Source: DTPS01 sp049591295
Lineage (GTDB): Bacteria; Acidobacteriota; UBA4820; DSQY01
Length of the DNA stretch: 64,000 bases
Direction of reading: 5' to 3'
Assembly (NCBI GenBank): GCA_049591295.1
Contig: JBAWEQ010000194.1
Span: 1 to 64,000, forward strand
The notes under the pieces were generated by a model that worked only from the letters and a program-made list of their open reading frames with translations, did no database searches and was not told where the DNA came from. Shown here piece after piece: positions 32,046 through 40,450 of this stretch (within the stretch, counting starts at the first letter, position 1; the number at the start of each line of letters is the position of its first letter). The translations under genes were made by a program, and so were the position numbers.

Positions 32046-32641
32046 CCCGCGTACTCCTGTACCAACGGTTCGAAAGGTTCTGGCACTGGGCCCAGATGCT
32101 GCTCATCCTGGGGCTCCTGTTCACGGGGTTCGACGTGCACGGGAGCTACCACCTCCTCGGCTACGCCCGCGCGGTGGACTTTCACAACGCTTTCGCGCTC
32201 GCTCTGATCGTGCTCATCGTTTTCGCGGTCTTCTGGCACTTCACAACCGGTGAGTGGAAGCAGTACATTCCCACCCGGAAGTTCCTCAAGGAGATGGCTG
32301 GTTTCTACCTGACCGGGATCTTCAAGGGAGCCCCGCACCCGGTCAAGAAAAGCCGGACGGCCAAGCTCAATCCCCTCCAGCGGCTGGCTTACTTGGGGTT
32401 CAAGCTGCTCATCATCCCCGTCCAGGTGACCAGCGGTTTGGTCTACTTCTTCTACCCGAACCTCAATGCCCACGGCTGGCCTCCATGGACTTTGCGGGCC
32501 GCGGCCGACGTGCACGTCCTGGGTGGGTTCTTTCTTCTGGCCTTCCTCATCGGCCACGTCTATCTCACCACGACGGGATTCACCCCGCTGACGAACCTGA
32601 AGGCCATGGTCTTCGGGTGGGAGCTCATGGAAGAGGAATAG
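32042..32641 (+). CDS. cytochrome b561-type membrane partner of the octahaem cytochrome
   Basis: The 199-residue protein has four transmembrane helices with well-placed His: RFWHWAQMLLILGLLFTG, VDFHNAFALALIVLIVFAVFWHF, and VHVLGGFFLLAFLIGHVYL. This is the pattern of bis-His haem b in cytochrome b561/formate-dehydrogenase-gamma proteins. It overlaps the octahaem gene by four bases (ATGA), so the two are translated together and likely form a quinol-to-periplasm oxidoreductase module. Quinone use is inferred from the family. Confidence 0.9.
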   Translation: MTRVLLYQRFERFWHWAQMLLILGLLFTGFDVHGSYHLLGYARAVDFHNAFALALIVLIVFAVFWHFTTGEWKQYIPTRKFLKEMAGFYLTGIFKGAPHPVKKSRTAKLNPLQRLAYLGFKLLIIPVQVTSGLVYFFYPNLNAHGWPPWTLRAAADVHVLGGFFLLAFLIGHVYLTTTGFTPLTNLKAMVFGWELMEEE

Positions 32642-32656
32642 CGGTCCCGGGATGTT

Positions 32657-32693
32657 GGCCGGGCGTGGGGGCGGAAATGCCCCGCACCCGGCC
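32657..32693. terminator. strong GC hairpin after the cytochrome b gene
   Basis: GGCCGGG (32657-32663) pairs with CCCGGCC (32687-32693), and the inner GTGGGG with CCCCGC continues the stem around a GCGGAAATG-type loop. It lies 16 bases past the cytochrome b stop. No T-run follows, so intrinsic termination is uncertain; it may stabilise the 3' end of the transcript. Confidence 0.45.
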
Positions 32694-32722
32694 GACGCCG
32701 GCCCGCACCACAAGGGGCGGCC

Positions 32723-33313
32723 ATGGAGCGAAGCGATAGCGAAAGAAGGGGGAACACGGTCGGGGCCGGGCGGCGGGAGGAACACGGGAGTGCGGCAAGC
32801 GTTCCAGCGACGGCCCCCGGGCCGGTCCTCTCCTGGCGCCTAGTGCCCGTAGGTGTGGTCCGGACGCCCTTTTCGGCCCCGCTCACGACCCTCAAGCACT
32901 TCGAGCGCGTCGGACGGGCCACCCTGGAGGTCTTCCCGGAATTCGAGGCGGCGCTGAAGGACATCGATGGATTTAGCCACCTTTGGCTCCTGACGCTGCA
33001 CGCCGAGTCAGGGGACTACCAGCCCGATCTCCTCCCGAGGGAGGGGCGCTCCATCCATGGCCTCTTCGCCACCCGGTCTCCCAGAAGGCCGAATCCAATT
33101 GGCCTGTTCTTGGTGGAACTCGTGGGCAGAGAGGGCAGATTCCTCAGGGTTCACGGAGCCCACGTCCGAGACGGGACACCGCTGTTGGACATCCGCCCCT
33201 ATCTGCCGGGCGAGGACTGGGTTCGGAATGCACGCTGCGGTTGGATGGCCCAGGGAGAAGCATCAGAAGCTGGGGAGCTATCCACGAGCAAAGAAACACC
33301 CCCGCGCAAATGA
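32723..33313 (+). CDS. tsaA: TrmO/TsaA-family tRNA methyltransferase
   Basis: The 196-residue protein contains the TrmO core: PVGVVRTPF near 45, FSHLWLLTLHA, and the signature LFATRSPRRPNPIGL near 115, followed by LLDIRPYLP. TrmO uses S-adenosylmethionine to methylate the N6 of t6A37 in tRNA. The first 35 or so residues are low-complexity and unlike the family, so the true start may be later, for example a GTG in LVPVGVV. The ATG at 32723 has AAGGGG upstream. The gene does not obviously relate to the surrounding redox genes. Confidence 0.82.
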   Translation: MERSDSERRGNTVGAGRREEHGSAASVPATAPGPVLSWRLVPVGVVRTPFSAPLTTLKHFERVGRATLEVFPEFEAALKDIDGFSHLWLLTLHAESGDYQPDLLPREGRSIHGLFATRSPRRPNPIGLFLVELVGREGRFLRVHGAHVRDGTPLLDIRPYLPGEDWVRNARCGWMAQGEASEAGELSTSKETPPRK

Positions 33314-33472
33314 GTGGGGGCCCGCAACCCGCCCCATGCCCCCGCGAATGCAGCGGCGCTAACGCATTACCGGCGTCCCTTCGATGCCGTCGCCTGCCGC
33401 TCTTCCCGATCGTCTCCTGGCAGAGACGGTCTCCAGGCCGGCGACCGTGGATTCACCGCGGTCTGGGGCGGT

Positions 33473-33847
33473 TTAGCCCAAGAGGCGCCGCACTTCGGCG
33501 AGCAGGTCTTCCGGCTTCACCGGTTTCTCGAGGTACCCTTCTGGAGCGGGCACCTGCGAGCGGGTGGAGATGAACTGCTTGAATTCGTGGGAGACCCCGG
33601 TCACGATCACCACCGGGATCTTGGAGAGGGCCGGGTCCTCTTTCATTTTTCGATAGGCCTTGACCCCCGTCATTTCTGGCATGGTGATGTCCAGCGTGAC
33701 TAGGTCGGGGTGGTCCTTCAGCACCTTCTCCATGGCCTCTTCGCCGTTGAAGGCTTCGAGCGCCTCATAGCCGTTGTCCCTCAGCACCGACGCCAGGTAG
33801 GTGACCACGTCCGGCTCGTCATCCACCACCAGGATTTTCTTTCCCAT
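33473..33847 (-). CDS. stand-alone response regulator downstream of dsrMK
   Basis: A 124-residue receiver domain beginning MGKKILVVDDEPDVVTYL, with the phosphoacceptor in LVTLDITMPE and Lys in YLEKPV. The beta-4/alpha-4 region reads IVTGVSHEFKQFISTRSQV, then PAPEGYLEKPV, slightly longer than CheY. Similar single-domain regulators occur beside Dsr and Qmo genes in sulfate reducers (recalled knowledge). It lies 172 bases after dsrK on the same strand. The ATG at 33847 with GGGGG upstream is preferred over one five codons earlier. It is convergent with TrmO. Confidence 0.88.
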   Translation of the reverse strand: MGKKILVVDDEPDVVTYLASVLRDNGYEALEAFNGEEAMEKVLKDHPDLVTLDITMPEMTGVKAYRKMKEDPALSKIPVVIVTGVSHEFKQFISTRSQVPAPEGYLEKPVKPEDLLAEVRRLLG

Positions 33848-34019
33848 GGGAACCCCCTTCAAAGACCAGTGAGGAGTGGGAGGCCAGGAGTGAGGAGCCG
33901 GAGAGGATTCGATGAGCCATGCTGGCGCAGGGATTTCACCCTCTTGCCCCCGCTCCGGGCCTCACTCGGTATTCCACGCCTCTACCCCTTCGCTCCTCAT
34001 CCCTAACTCCTCACCATCC

Positions 34020-35627
34020 CTAGTGCCACTCCCATTCGATGAAGCCCGGTTTCACGTCCACCATGGCGTTGACGATGAGCTCCACGAGGCCCCCGTAGAG
34101 GATCTTGTTCTTCTCCCACAGGTCATAGTAGGCAAGCATGTCGCGGAACTGGCCTTTGCAGTTGCTGCACGGGGCGCAGAGGTACTTGGGGATGGAGGGG
34201 TCCAGGCAATCGGAGAAGGCATTCAGGACCTGCTGCAACTTCTTCCGGCCGGCCACCTGGAACCGCCAGTCCTGGAAGTTGTTTCCGCTCATGATGGCAA
34301 ACCCGGAGCCTCCGCCACAGCAGTAATTGTCCACCCCGTGCGGCCACATCTCGCGGAACTGGGGGCAGATCTTGCGGATGACCTCCCGCTGGGGCTCCAC
34401 GACTCCCATGAGCCTCACCAGATTGCACGGGTCGTGCAGGGTCACCGGGAAATCGTTGCGGCTGGGATCGAGCTTGATGCGGTCGTTCATCACGATGTCG
34501 CGCAGGAGGGTCATGGAGGACTCGCGGGGGATGTTCAGTTCGCCGGTCAGGACGCGGTCCGCGATGACGGAGAGCGCCTTGTGCGCGTGGCCGCACTCGC
34601 CCAGGACGATCTTCTTGACGCCCAGCTTCTTGGCGGCCTCGGCGTGCTTGATGGCCACCCGGGCGAACTGGGCGTCGTCGTACCAGAGGCCGTAGTTGAT
34701 GGAATCGTACCCCGCCAGCTCGGAGGAGAGGGTCCAGGTGATGCCGGCGGCGTTCAGGATGACCGCGAAGGCCCCCGGGTTCTCGGGCCAGGCCATGATC
34801 TCGCCAGCATTGTGGATCAGCAGGACCTCGGCGCCCTCAACGTCCCACGGCGTTTCCACCTTGACGCCCGTCTTCTCCGTCATGTCCTCGTCGATGAATT
34901 CGATATTATCCTTGACCACCAGCGAGCTCATGCCCGTGGAGGAGCCCACCTTGAGCTGGAGCACCGAACCGTTGTCGTGGCACTCCTTGGCGCTGATCCC
35001 CATCTCCATGCTGAAGAGCTTGCGCAACTCGTGCCCCACGAGCCCGTTGTCCGCCCCGATGGGGCAGGTCTGCGCGCAGCGCCTGCAGAGGTTGCAGCGA
35101 TAGGAGAGCTCCGCCAGACGCGCCACTAGCGGCCAGTTGACGGTGACGTCCCCGTGCTGCCAGGCGGAGAGCAGCCCGCCGTGCTTGACGTGCTTGAAAT
35201 AGAGCCGGCGGAGGATCTCCGAGCGGTAGGTGGGGCGGTAGACCTCGTTCTGTCCGCTCGCTTCGTAGATGTGGCACGCGGCGGAGCAGGTCTGGCACTT
35301 GGCGCAGTGCTCCATGGTGAGGACCAGGGGCTGGAGGAAGGTCCAGTTGTTCTCGCGGGTGAAGAGCTTGTCGAGGCCGGAGAGGAACTTCTTGACCAGC
35401 TCGTCCTCTTCCTCCTTCGTTTTCGGCTGCGGGATGTTGAGGGCGCAGGTGTCATCCAGGCCGCACTCCACGGCGCCCTTGGTTTTATCGGTGAGAGGCT
35501 TCCAGTCCGGGGTGCTGGCCGGGTCCTGAAGGGGGGCCGGCAGGGCCATCAGCTCCTCTTTCTCGACGTGGGTCAGGGGAACCCTGTCCCGCCGGGACAT
35601 CTCCGATAGCCTGATCTTCGCCTTCAT
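34020..35627 (-). CDS. dsrK: DsrK: HdrD-like iron-sulfur subunit of the DsrMK complex
   Basis: The 535-residue cytoplasmic protein has two ferredoxin motifs (CAKCQTCSAACHIY and CNLCRRCAQTCPIG) and the CCG elements HDPCNLVRLMG, NYCCGGGSGF and APCSNCKGQF near the C-terminus. Length and the FTRENNWTFLQPLVLTMEHCAKC region fit DsrK closely. In sulfate reducers DsrK reduces the DsrC trisulfide made by DsrAB, with electrons from menaquinol through DsrM. It overlaps dsrM by four bases (ATGA). No dsrJOP genes follow, so this is the two-subunit form. dsrAB and dsrC must lie elsewhere if the pathway is complete. Confidence 0.93.
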   Translation of the reverse strand: MKAKIRLSEMSRRDRVPLTHVEKEELMALPAPLQDPASTPDWKPLTDKTKGAVECGLDDTCALNIPQPKTKEEEDELVKKFLSGLDKLFTRENNWTFLQPLVLTMEHCAKCQTCSAACHIYEASGQNEVYRPTYRSEILRRLYFKHVKHGGLLSAWQHGDVTVNWPLVARLAELSYRCNLCRRCAQTCPIGADNGLVGHELRKLFSMEMGISAKECHDNGSVLQLKVGSSTGMSSLVVKDNIEFIDEDMTEKTGVKVETPWDVEGAEVLLIHNAGEIMAWPENPGAFAVILNAAGITWTLSSELAGYDSINYGLWYDDAQFARVAIKHAEAAKKLGVKKIVLGECGHAHKALSVIADRVLTGELNIPRESSMTLLRDIVMNDRIKLDPSRNDFPVTLHDPCNLVRLMGVVEPQREVIRKICPQFREMWPHGVDNYCCGGGSGFAIMSGNNFQDWRFQVAGRKKLQQVLNAFSDCLDPSIPKYLCAPCSNCKGQFRDMLAYYDLWEKNKILYGGLVELIVNAMVDVKPGFIEWEWH

Positions 35628-36559
35628 TTCTTCCCCCCTTCCCACGGATTGGTAGTGACGACGTCGGCCCAGCTCCGCTTGCCGTCGGCCGTCACGTGAG
35701 GGGCCGACCAGGTCGGCCGGTAGGTCAAGTACTCCGCGAGCTTGGCCGCGATCTTGGGGTGGTTGGCCGTGGCGGCATCGTCCCATCGGACGGAGTGGTA
35801 GGTGAAGTACTTGGCGATGAAGTGCGACATGTGCGTGAGCGGGATGTAGGCGGCGAGCAGGGCGCAGAGGATGATGCCGGCGGACCACAGGCCCGGAAGC
35901 GCCGCGCTGGTGTCGAAGGTCAGCCAGGCGGCGGTGAGGTGGACCACCCCGGGGGCGTCGGGGCCGCGCAGCAGATAGCCGGCAGCCATGAAGGCGAAGG
36001 CCACCAGGAAGAAGCAGAGGTTGAAAAGATCGCCCGGCGTCGTGAAGTTCACGAGATCGGGATCGGTGAGCCGGCGTACGAGAAGGGCCACCGCGCCGAC
36101 GACCGCCAGGACTCCGCCCACCACTCCGGCGATCATGTACATCCAGTGCAGGGCCAGCCCCAGGCCGCCAGCCATGGCGGCCGGTGCGGCCAGCGTCAGC
36201 ACGGCCGCGAGTACCACCAGCCCCACGGTCCCGATGAGCAGGTAGAGGCCGAAGTGAAAGAGGAAGGAGCGGTACCACAGCTTCCGGTTGAACTCGTGGA
36301 GCGCCTTCAGGAAGAGCATCTCGGGTACCATGAAGGAGAGTTCCCCGGCCAGGTTGAAGCTGGAGGAGTGCTTCCACCAGTCCAGCTGTTCGAAGTAGGA
36401 GCCACCGTGCTGGACACGCGCGGCCTCTTCGTGGGGCACCGGGTAGAGTTCCCAGCGCAAATGGATGGGGGCCTTGGCGTACATCACGGCCCGGGCTATG
36501 CAGGCTATCGCAAAGACAGCCGCACACAGGTAGAGAACTCCGTAGACTGCCGCCGTCAT
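35624..36559 (-). CDS. dsrM: DsrM: NarI-like cytochrome b subunit of the DsrMK complex
   Basis: The 311-residue integral membrane protein has about six helices and haem-ligating His in FLFHFGLYLL, ALHWMYMI and IPLTHMSHFIAKYFTYHSVRW, the last being a typical DsrM C-terminal signature. It transfers electrons from menaquinol to DsrK. The start at 36559 has GGGGAG upstream; the open frame before it is not DsrM-like. The leader (36560-36680) contains a TATATT -10 candidate at plus 36680-36685. Its product could also form a mixed complex with the second redox operon, but nothing in the sequence shows this. Confidence 0.92.
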   Translation of the reverse strand: MTAAVYGVLYLCAAVFAIACIARAVMYAKAPIHLRWELYPVPHEEAARVQHGGSYFEQLDWWKHSSSFNLAGELSFMVPEMLFLKALHEFNRKLWYRSFLFHFGLYLLIGTVGLVVLAAVLTLAAPAAMAGGLGLALHWMYMIAGVVGGVLAVVGAVALLVRRLTDPDLVNFTTPGDLFNLCFFLVAFAFMAAGYLLRGPDAPGVVHLTAAWLTFDTSAALPGLWSAGIILCALLAAYIPLTHMSHFIAKYFTYHSVRWDDAATANHPKIAAKLAEYLTYRPTWSAPHVTADGKRSWADVVTTNPWEGGKK

Positions 36560-36886
36560 GACTGCTCTCCCCCCGTCAGAAAGCGGCCGCTGGTTCCGCC
36601 GTGAGGCCGGGCCAGGGCCGCCGTGTCCAGTAAGGCTGCACCGCGCATCTCGGTGGGGCCGCTCGTCTCCACGACCTCTAATATAGGGCTCCGCACCCAG
36701 CGCGCGGAACGGATTCTGGGAAATTTGGGAGTTTTGGGGTATTTGCCACAAGCAGAGGATGTCGCTCGCCCCAGGCTTACCGGCCAGCGGGCGCGGCCGC
36801 CGGTGTTACGAATTGGTTCATGGCGTGGCGACGCGATTTCCGTTCGGGCCCGGGTATGGCCGCGAGGCGGCGCCCTGGATGCTCAA
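36560..36886. other. 327-base gap upstream of dsrMK
   Basis: No gene is supported here. On the minus strand TATATT (plus 36680-36685) is a plausible -10 box for dsrM, giving a leader of about 115 bases, but no good -35 box is seen. Bases about 36715-36755 are unusually A/T-rich for this genome, with G-runs (GGGAAATTTGGGAGTTTTGGGG), a possible regulator-binding segment just upstream of that -10. Confidence 0.35.
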
Positions 36887-39800
36887 TCAGGGAAGAAACG
36901 CGGGAGGGGAGGGAAAGGGCAGGGGTTGGTGTCCACCCAGGATGCCCAAGAGCGCGTCGGTGGGTTGCGGGCGGCTGAATAGGAACCCCTGCAGGGAGTC
37001 GCAGCCGAAGGATTGCAGCAGGAAGAGCTGCTCCGGCGTCTCTACTCCCTCAGCTATCACCTGCATACCCAGACCGTGGGCCATGGTGATGATGGCCTGG
37101 ACCAAGGCGGCATCGTCCTGGCTCCCCACCAGGTCCTGGATGAAGGGCTGGGCGATTTTGAGGAAGTGGACGGGAAAGCGCTTCAGGTACAGCAGGGACG
37201 AATACCCCATCCCGAAATCATCGATGGCGATGCGGATTCCCAGGTCCGAGAGGCGGCGCAGGACGGGGACGCTGCTCTCCACGTCGCCCATGGCGGTGGT
37301 CTCGGTGATTTCGAGAATGAGGCGGGAAGCGGGAAGCCCGGTATCTCGGAGGACCCGCTGGACCGCCGCCACTAAGTCCCTCTGATGGAAGAGCCTGGCG
37401 GAGATGTTCACAGAAGTGGGCAGGGCCGGCAGACCCTGGCGCTCCCAGGCGACGTTCTGGAAGCAGGCCTGCTCCAGGGCCCACTCGTTGATGGGCACGA
37501 TGAGCCCCGTCTCCTCGGCCACCCCGATGAAACGGCCCGGACCGATGAGACCCTCCCCGGGGCTTTTCCAGCGGAGGAGGGCCTCCGTGGCCAGGACGCG
37601 CCCGCCGCGGCCCTCCACGATGGGCTGGTAGTAGAGCGTGAATTCCTGCCGTTCGAGGGCCTTGCGGAGGCGGCCCTTCATCAGGAACCGCTCGCTCGCC
37701 AAGGTGCTCATCTCCGCGGTGAAGAACTGGAATCCGTCGCCGCCCTCCGCCTTGGCCCGCTCCAGGGCGATGTCCGCGTTCTTGAGCAGCGTGTCCAAAT
37801 CGTCACCGTCTTCAGGGAAAAGCGCGGCTCCCGCGCTCAGCGCCAGGTGAAACTCCTGGGAACCCACGTGGATGGGGCGCGAAAAGGCCCTCCGGATCTG
37901 GAGAAGCGTCTCCTCGACCTCTCTGGCGTCCCGCAGTTCGGGCAGCATGATGAGGAACTCGTCGCTTCCCATTCGAGCGACGGTGTCCTTGTGGCGCACG
38001 CGGGACCGCAGCCGGTGCGCCGCGGACTGGAGAACTTGATCGGCCACGTCGTGCCCCACGGTGTCGTTGATCTCCTTGAACCGATCCAGGTCCAGGAAGA
38101 GAACGGCCAACCTCTGCCCGGCTTTCTTGCCGGAGGCGAGGGCCTCCCTCAGGATTTCGCGCATCCGGTAGCGGTTGGGAAGGTCGGTCAGGGGATCGAA
38201 ATGGGCCAGCTTGTCCAGCCTCTCGTCGGATTCCCTCCGGGCGGTGATGTCCTGATAAATGCCGTATACGCCGATCTGATCTCCTTGAAGGAGGATGGGG
38301 AACCCCAAGATCGAGACCGGGACGAGCCGTCCGTCCTTCCTCCGCCGTATCGCTTCGGTGCGGACCACCTCTCCCCCGAGAACCGTCTGCGAGATGAGAG
38401 TGGCCTTCTCGCGGTCCTCCTCAGGCACGATGTGATCGTTCAGGCGTGACCCCGCCAGCTCCACCTTCCCGAACTGAAAAATCTGCTCGAAGCCCCGGTT
38501 GACGGCCAAGACGCGGTCTTCGTTGTCGAGCATCACGATGCCTTCCGGGGAGTTTTCGAAGAGCTGGCGGAAGTAGGTTTGCTGGAGGAGAAAGGCCTCC
38601 TCCGCCTCCTTCCGGTCCGTCACGTCGAAGGCCATGATCACGCCGGCCGGCTTGCCTTGGTAGACGATCATTCCGCCGGTGAAATCGACCCAGCGCGATT
38701 GCCCGCCCTTCGTTACGATCTTGAATTCATAGTGTGAAGGGACCTTTTCGCCCCGCTGTCGCGCCAATCCCCTGGATTTCACCAACTCGCGGAAATCGGG
38801 GTGAACCACGTCCCAGAACCTGAGCCTCAGCAATTCCTCGTGGGTGTAGCCCGTGATGGTCAGGGCGGCGGGGTTGGCGTAGCGCCAGCGTTCACCCTGG
38901 TAGATGAGAATCCCTGCCGCGGCATTCTCCGCGAGCGTCCGGAAGCGCTCCTCGCTCTCCCGCAGCGCCTCCTCGGCTCGTTTGCGCTCCACGACCATCG
39001 CCACCTGCCCCGAAAGGAAGACGAGGGCATCCTTCTCGCGCTCACCGAAACGGACGCCCTCCTTGTAGGATTGGAGCTCCAGCAGGCCGATGGTCCTGTT
39101 TTCGATCCTGAGAGGAACGCCTATCCAGGAGCTCACGGGGAAACGCGGTGGCTCTACCTCGTCCCGCTCGGCCAGCTCCTCGATCTGCCGCGCACCGAGC
39201 AGGAGGGGTTCGCCGCGCCGCAAGGCGTGATCGGTCAGCGTGCGGCAGAGGGCGTGGGGTTCGGGCCGGCTCTCCTGTTGATCCGCGAAGTAGGGAAAGG
39301 ACACCTGAGCCGTGGAGTCCTCGAAGAGGGCCACGTGAAAGTTGTCGGCCGGCATGAGGCGCTCCACCGCGGCGTGGAAGGTGCGGAAGAACTCCTCCAG
39401 GCCCTGCGTCCCGCTGGCGGCCAGCGCGATCCGGCGGACGGCCCCCCGCAGCCTCTCCGAGCGCTTTCTCTCGGTGATGTCGAGGATGGTGACGACGCCC
39501 GCCGGCCTGCCGCCGAGCAGGGTGCGTCCGAGCGTGCAGTCCACCCAGCGGGTCTCCCCCTCGCGGGTCAGGATCTGCATCTCAAATTGGGCGGGTGCGG
39601 CGTTGCTCTTCAGGCAGGCGATGCCCAAGTCATGGACCATCTGGCGGTGATCGGGATGGATGCTGTCCCAGAAGGGCCGCTGAGAGAGCTCTTCCAGGGT
39701 GTACCCGCCGATGGCCTCGGCGGCTGGATTGGCGTAAACGAACCCCTGCTCTTGGAAGATGAGAATGCCCATGCGGGTGGATTGGGCCAAGGCCCGAAAT

Positions 39801-40450
39801 CGCTGCTCGGTTTCGCGAAGGCCCTCCTCGGCGAGCCGCCGCTGAGTGACGTCCCGAATCACAACCTGCACGGCCCGTCTGCCCCGGTAAGGCAAGGCGG
39901 CCGCCGACATCTCCACCTCCACCGGCGTCCCGTCCGCGCGCTGGAACCGCGCAGTCAGGACGGGGAGACCGCGCCCACCTTCCCGGAGAGTCCTGATGTG
40001 CTCGCGGACCGTGTCGCGGGAATCCGGGTGGACAAAGTCGAGGACGGGCCTGCCCGCCAGCGGATCCGCTGATTCCAGGCCGAGGATTCGGGCGGCGGCC
40101 CCGTTGGCGAAGAGAACATGCTCCCCATCGTGGAGCACGAGGCCGCAGGGAGAGAGTTCGACGAGGCTACGGTAGCGCCTTTCGCTCTCGAGGATGACCC
40201 CCGCGGAGCGCTCCAGTCTCGCCATGTGCCGGGCAATCAGAACGAAGAGCAGAAGGGCGGTGACGACGACGAAAACGGGGCCCTTGCCGGACTGCAGCAC
40301 GGAAAGCCGATGAGGGTCCCGGACGATCAGGGACAGCAGCTTGTCCGAGAAGAGGAACCACGCCAGCGCGAAGAGGAGGTAGGCGGTGCTGACTCTCAGA
40401 GGAAGGCCCCATCGCGCTGACCAGGGCGCCCTCCTGGCGTCGTCGTCCAT
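36887..40450 (-). CDS. membrane PAS/GAF protein with GGDEF and EAL domains
   Basis: The 1187-residue protein has two N-terminal transmembrane helices (about 20-75), PAS domains near 95-215 and 220-335, a GAF domain near 345-495, and PAS domains near 505-620 and 630-745. A GGDEF domain follows near 750-915 and an EAL domain near 925-1175. The cyclase signature is GSDEF rather than GGDEF, so synthesis may be impaired, but the inhibitory site RHKD (RxxD) five residues before it is kept. The EAL domain keeps EALLRW, EITET, DDFGMGYSSL and EGVET, so c-di-GMP hydrolysis is the likely output. The ATG at 40450 has AAGGTGAGGG upstream. Confidence 0.9.
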   Translation of the reverse strand: MDDDARRAPWSARWGLPLRVSTAYLLFALAWFLFSDKLLSLIVRDPHRLSVLQSGKGPVFVVVTALLLFVLIARHMARLERSAGVILESERRYRSLVELSPCGLVLHDGEHVLFANGAAARILGLESADPLAGRPVLDFVHPDSRDTVREHIRTLREGGRGLPVLTARFQRADGTPVEVEMSAAALPYRGRRAVQVVIRDVTQRRLAEEGLRETEQRFRALAQSTRMGILIFQEQGFVYANPAAEAIGGYTLEELSQRPFWDSIHPDHRQMVHDLGIACLKSNAAPAQFEMQILTREGETRWVDCTLGRTLLGGRPAGVVTILDITERKRSERLRGAVRRIALAASGTQGLEEFFRTFHAAVERLMPADNFHVALFEDSTAQVSFPYFADQQESRPEPHALCRTLTDHALRRGEPLLLGARQIEELAERDEVEPPRFPVSSWIGVPLRIENRTIGLLELQSYKEGVRFGEREKDALVFLSGQVAMVVERKRAEEALRESEERFRTLAENAAAGILIYQGERWRYANPAALTITGYTHEELLRLRFWDVVHPDFRELVKSRGLARQRGEKVPSHYEFKIVTKGGQSRWVDFTGGMIVYQGKPAGVIMAFDVTDRKEAEEAFLLQQTYFRQLFENSPEGIVMLDNEDRVLAVNRGFEQIFQFGKVELAGSRLNDHIVPEEDREKATLISQTVLGGEVVRTEAIRRRKDGRLVPVSILGFPILLQGDQIGVYGIYQDITARRESDERLDKLAHFDPLTDLPNRYRMREILREALASGKKAGQRLAVLFLDLDRFKEINDTVGHDVADQVLQSAAHRLRSRVRHKDTVARMGSDEFLIMLPELRDAREVEETLLQIRRAFSRPIHVGSQEFHLALSAGAALFPEDGDDLDTLLKNADIALERAKAEGGDGFQFFTAEMSTLASERFLMKGRLRKALERQEFTLYYQPIVEGRGGRVLATEALLRWKSPGEGLIGPGRFIGVAEETGLIVPINEWALEQACFQNVAWERQGLPALPTSVNISARLFHQRDLVAAVQRVLRDTGLPASRLILEITETTAMGDVESSVPVLRRLSDLGIRIAIDDFGMGYSSLLYLKRFPVHFLKIAQPFIQDLVGSQDDAALVQAIITMAHGLGMQVIAEGVETPEQLFLLQSFGCDSLQGFLFSRPQPTDALLGILGGHQPLPFPSPPAFLP

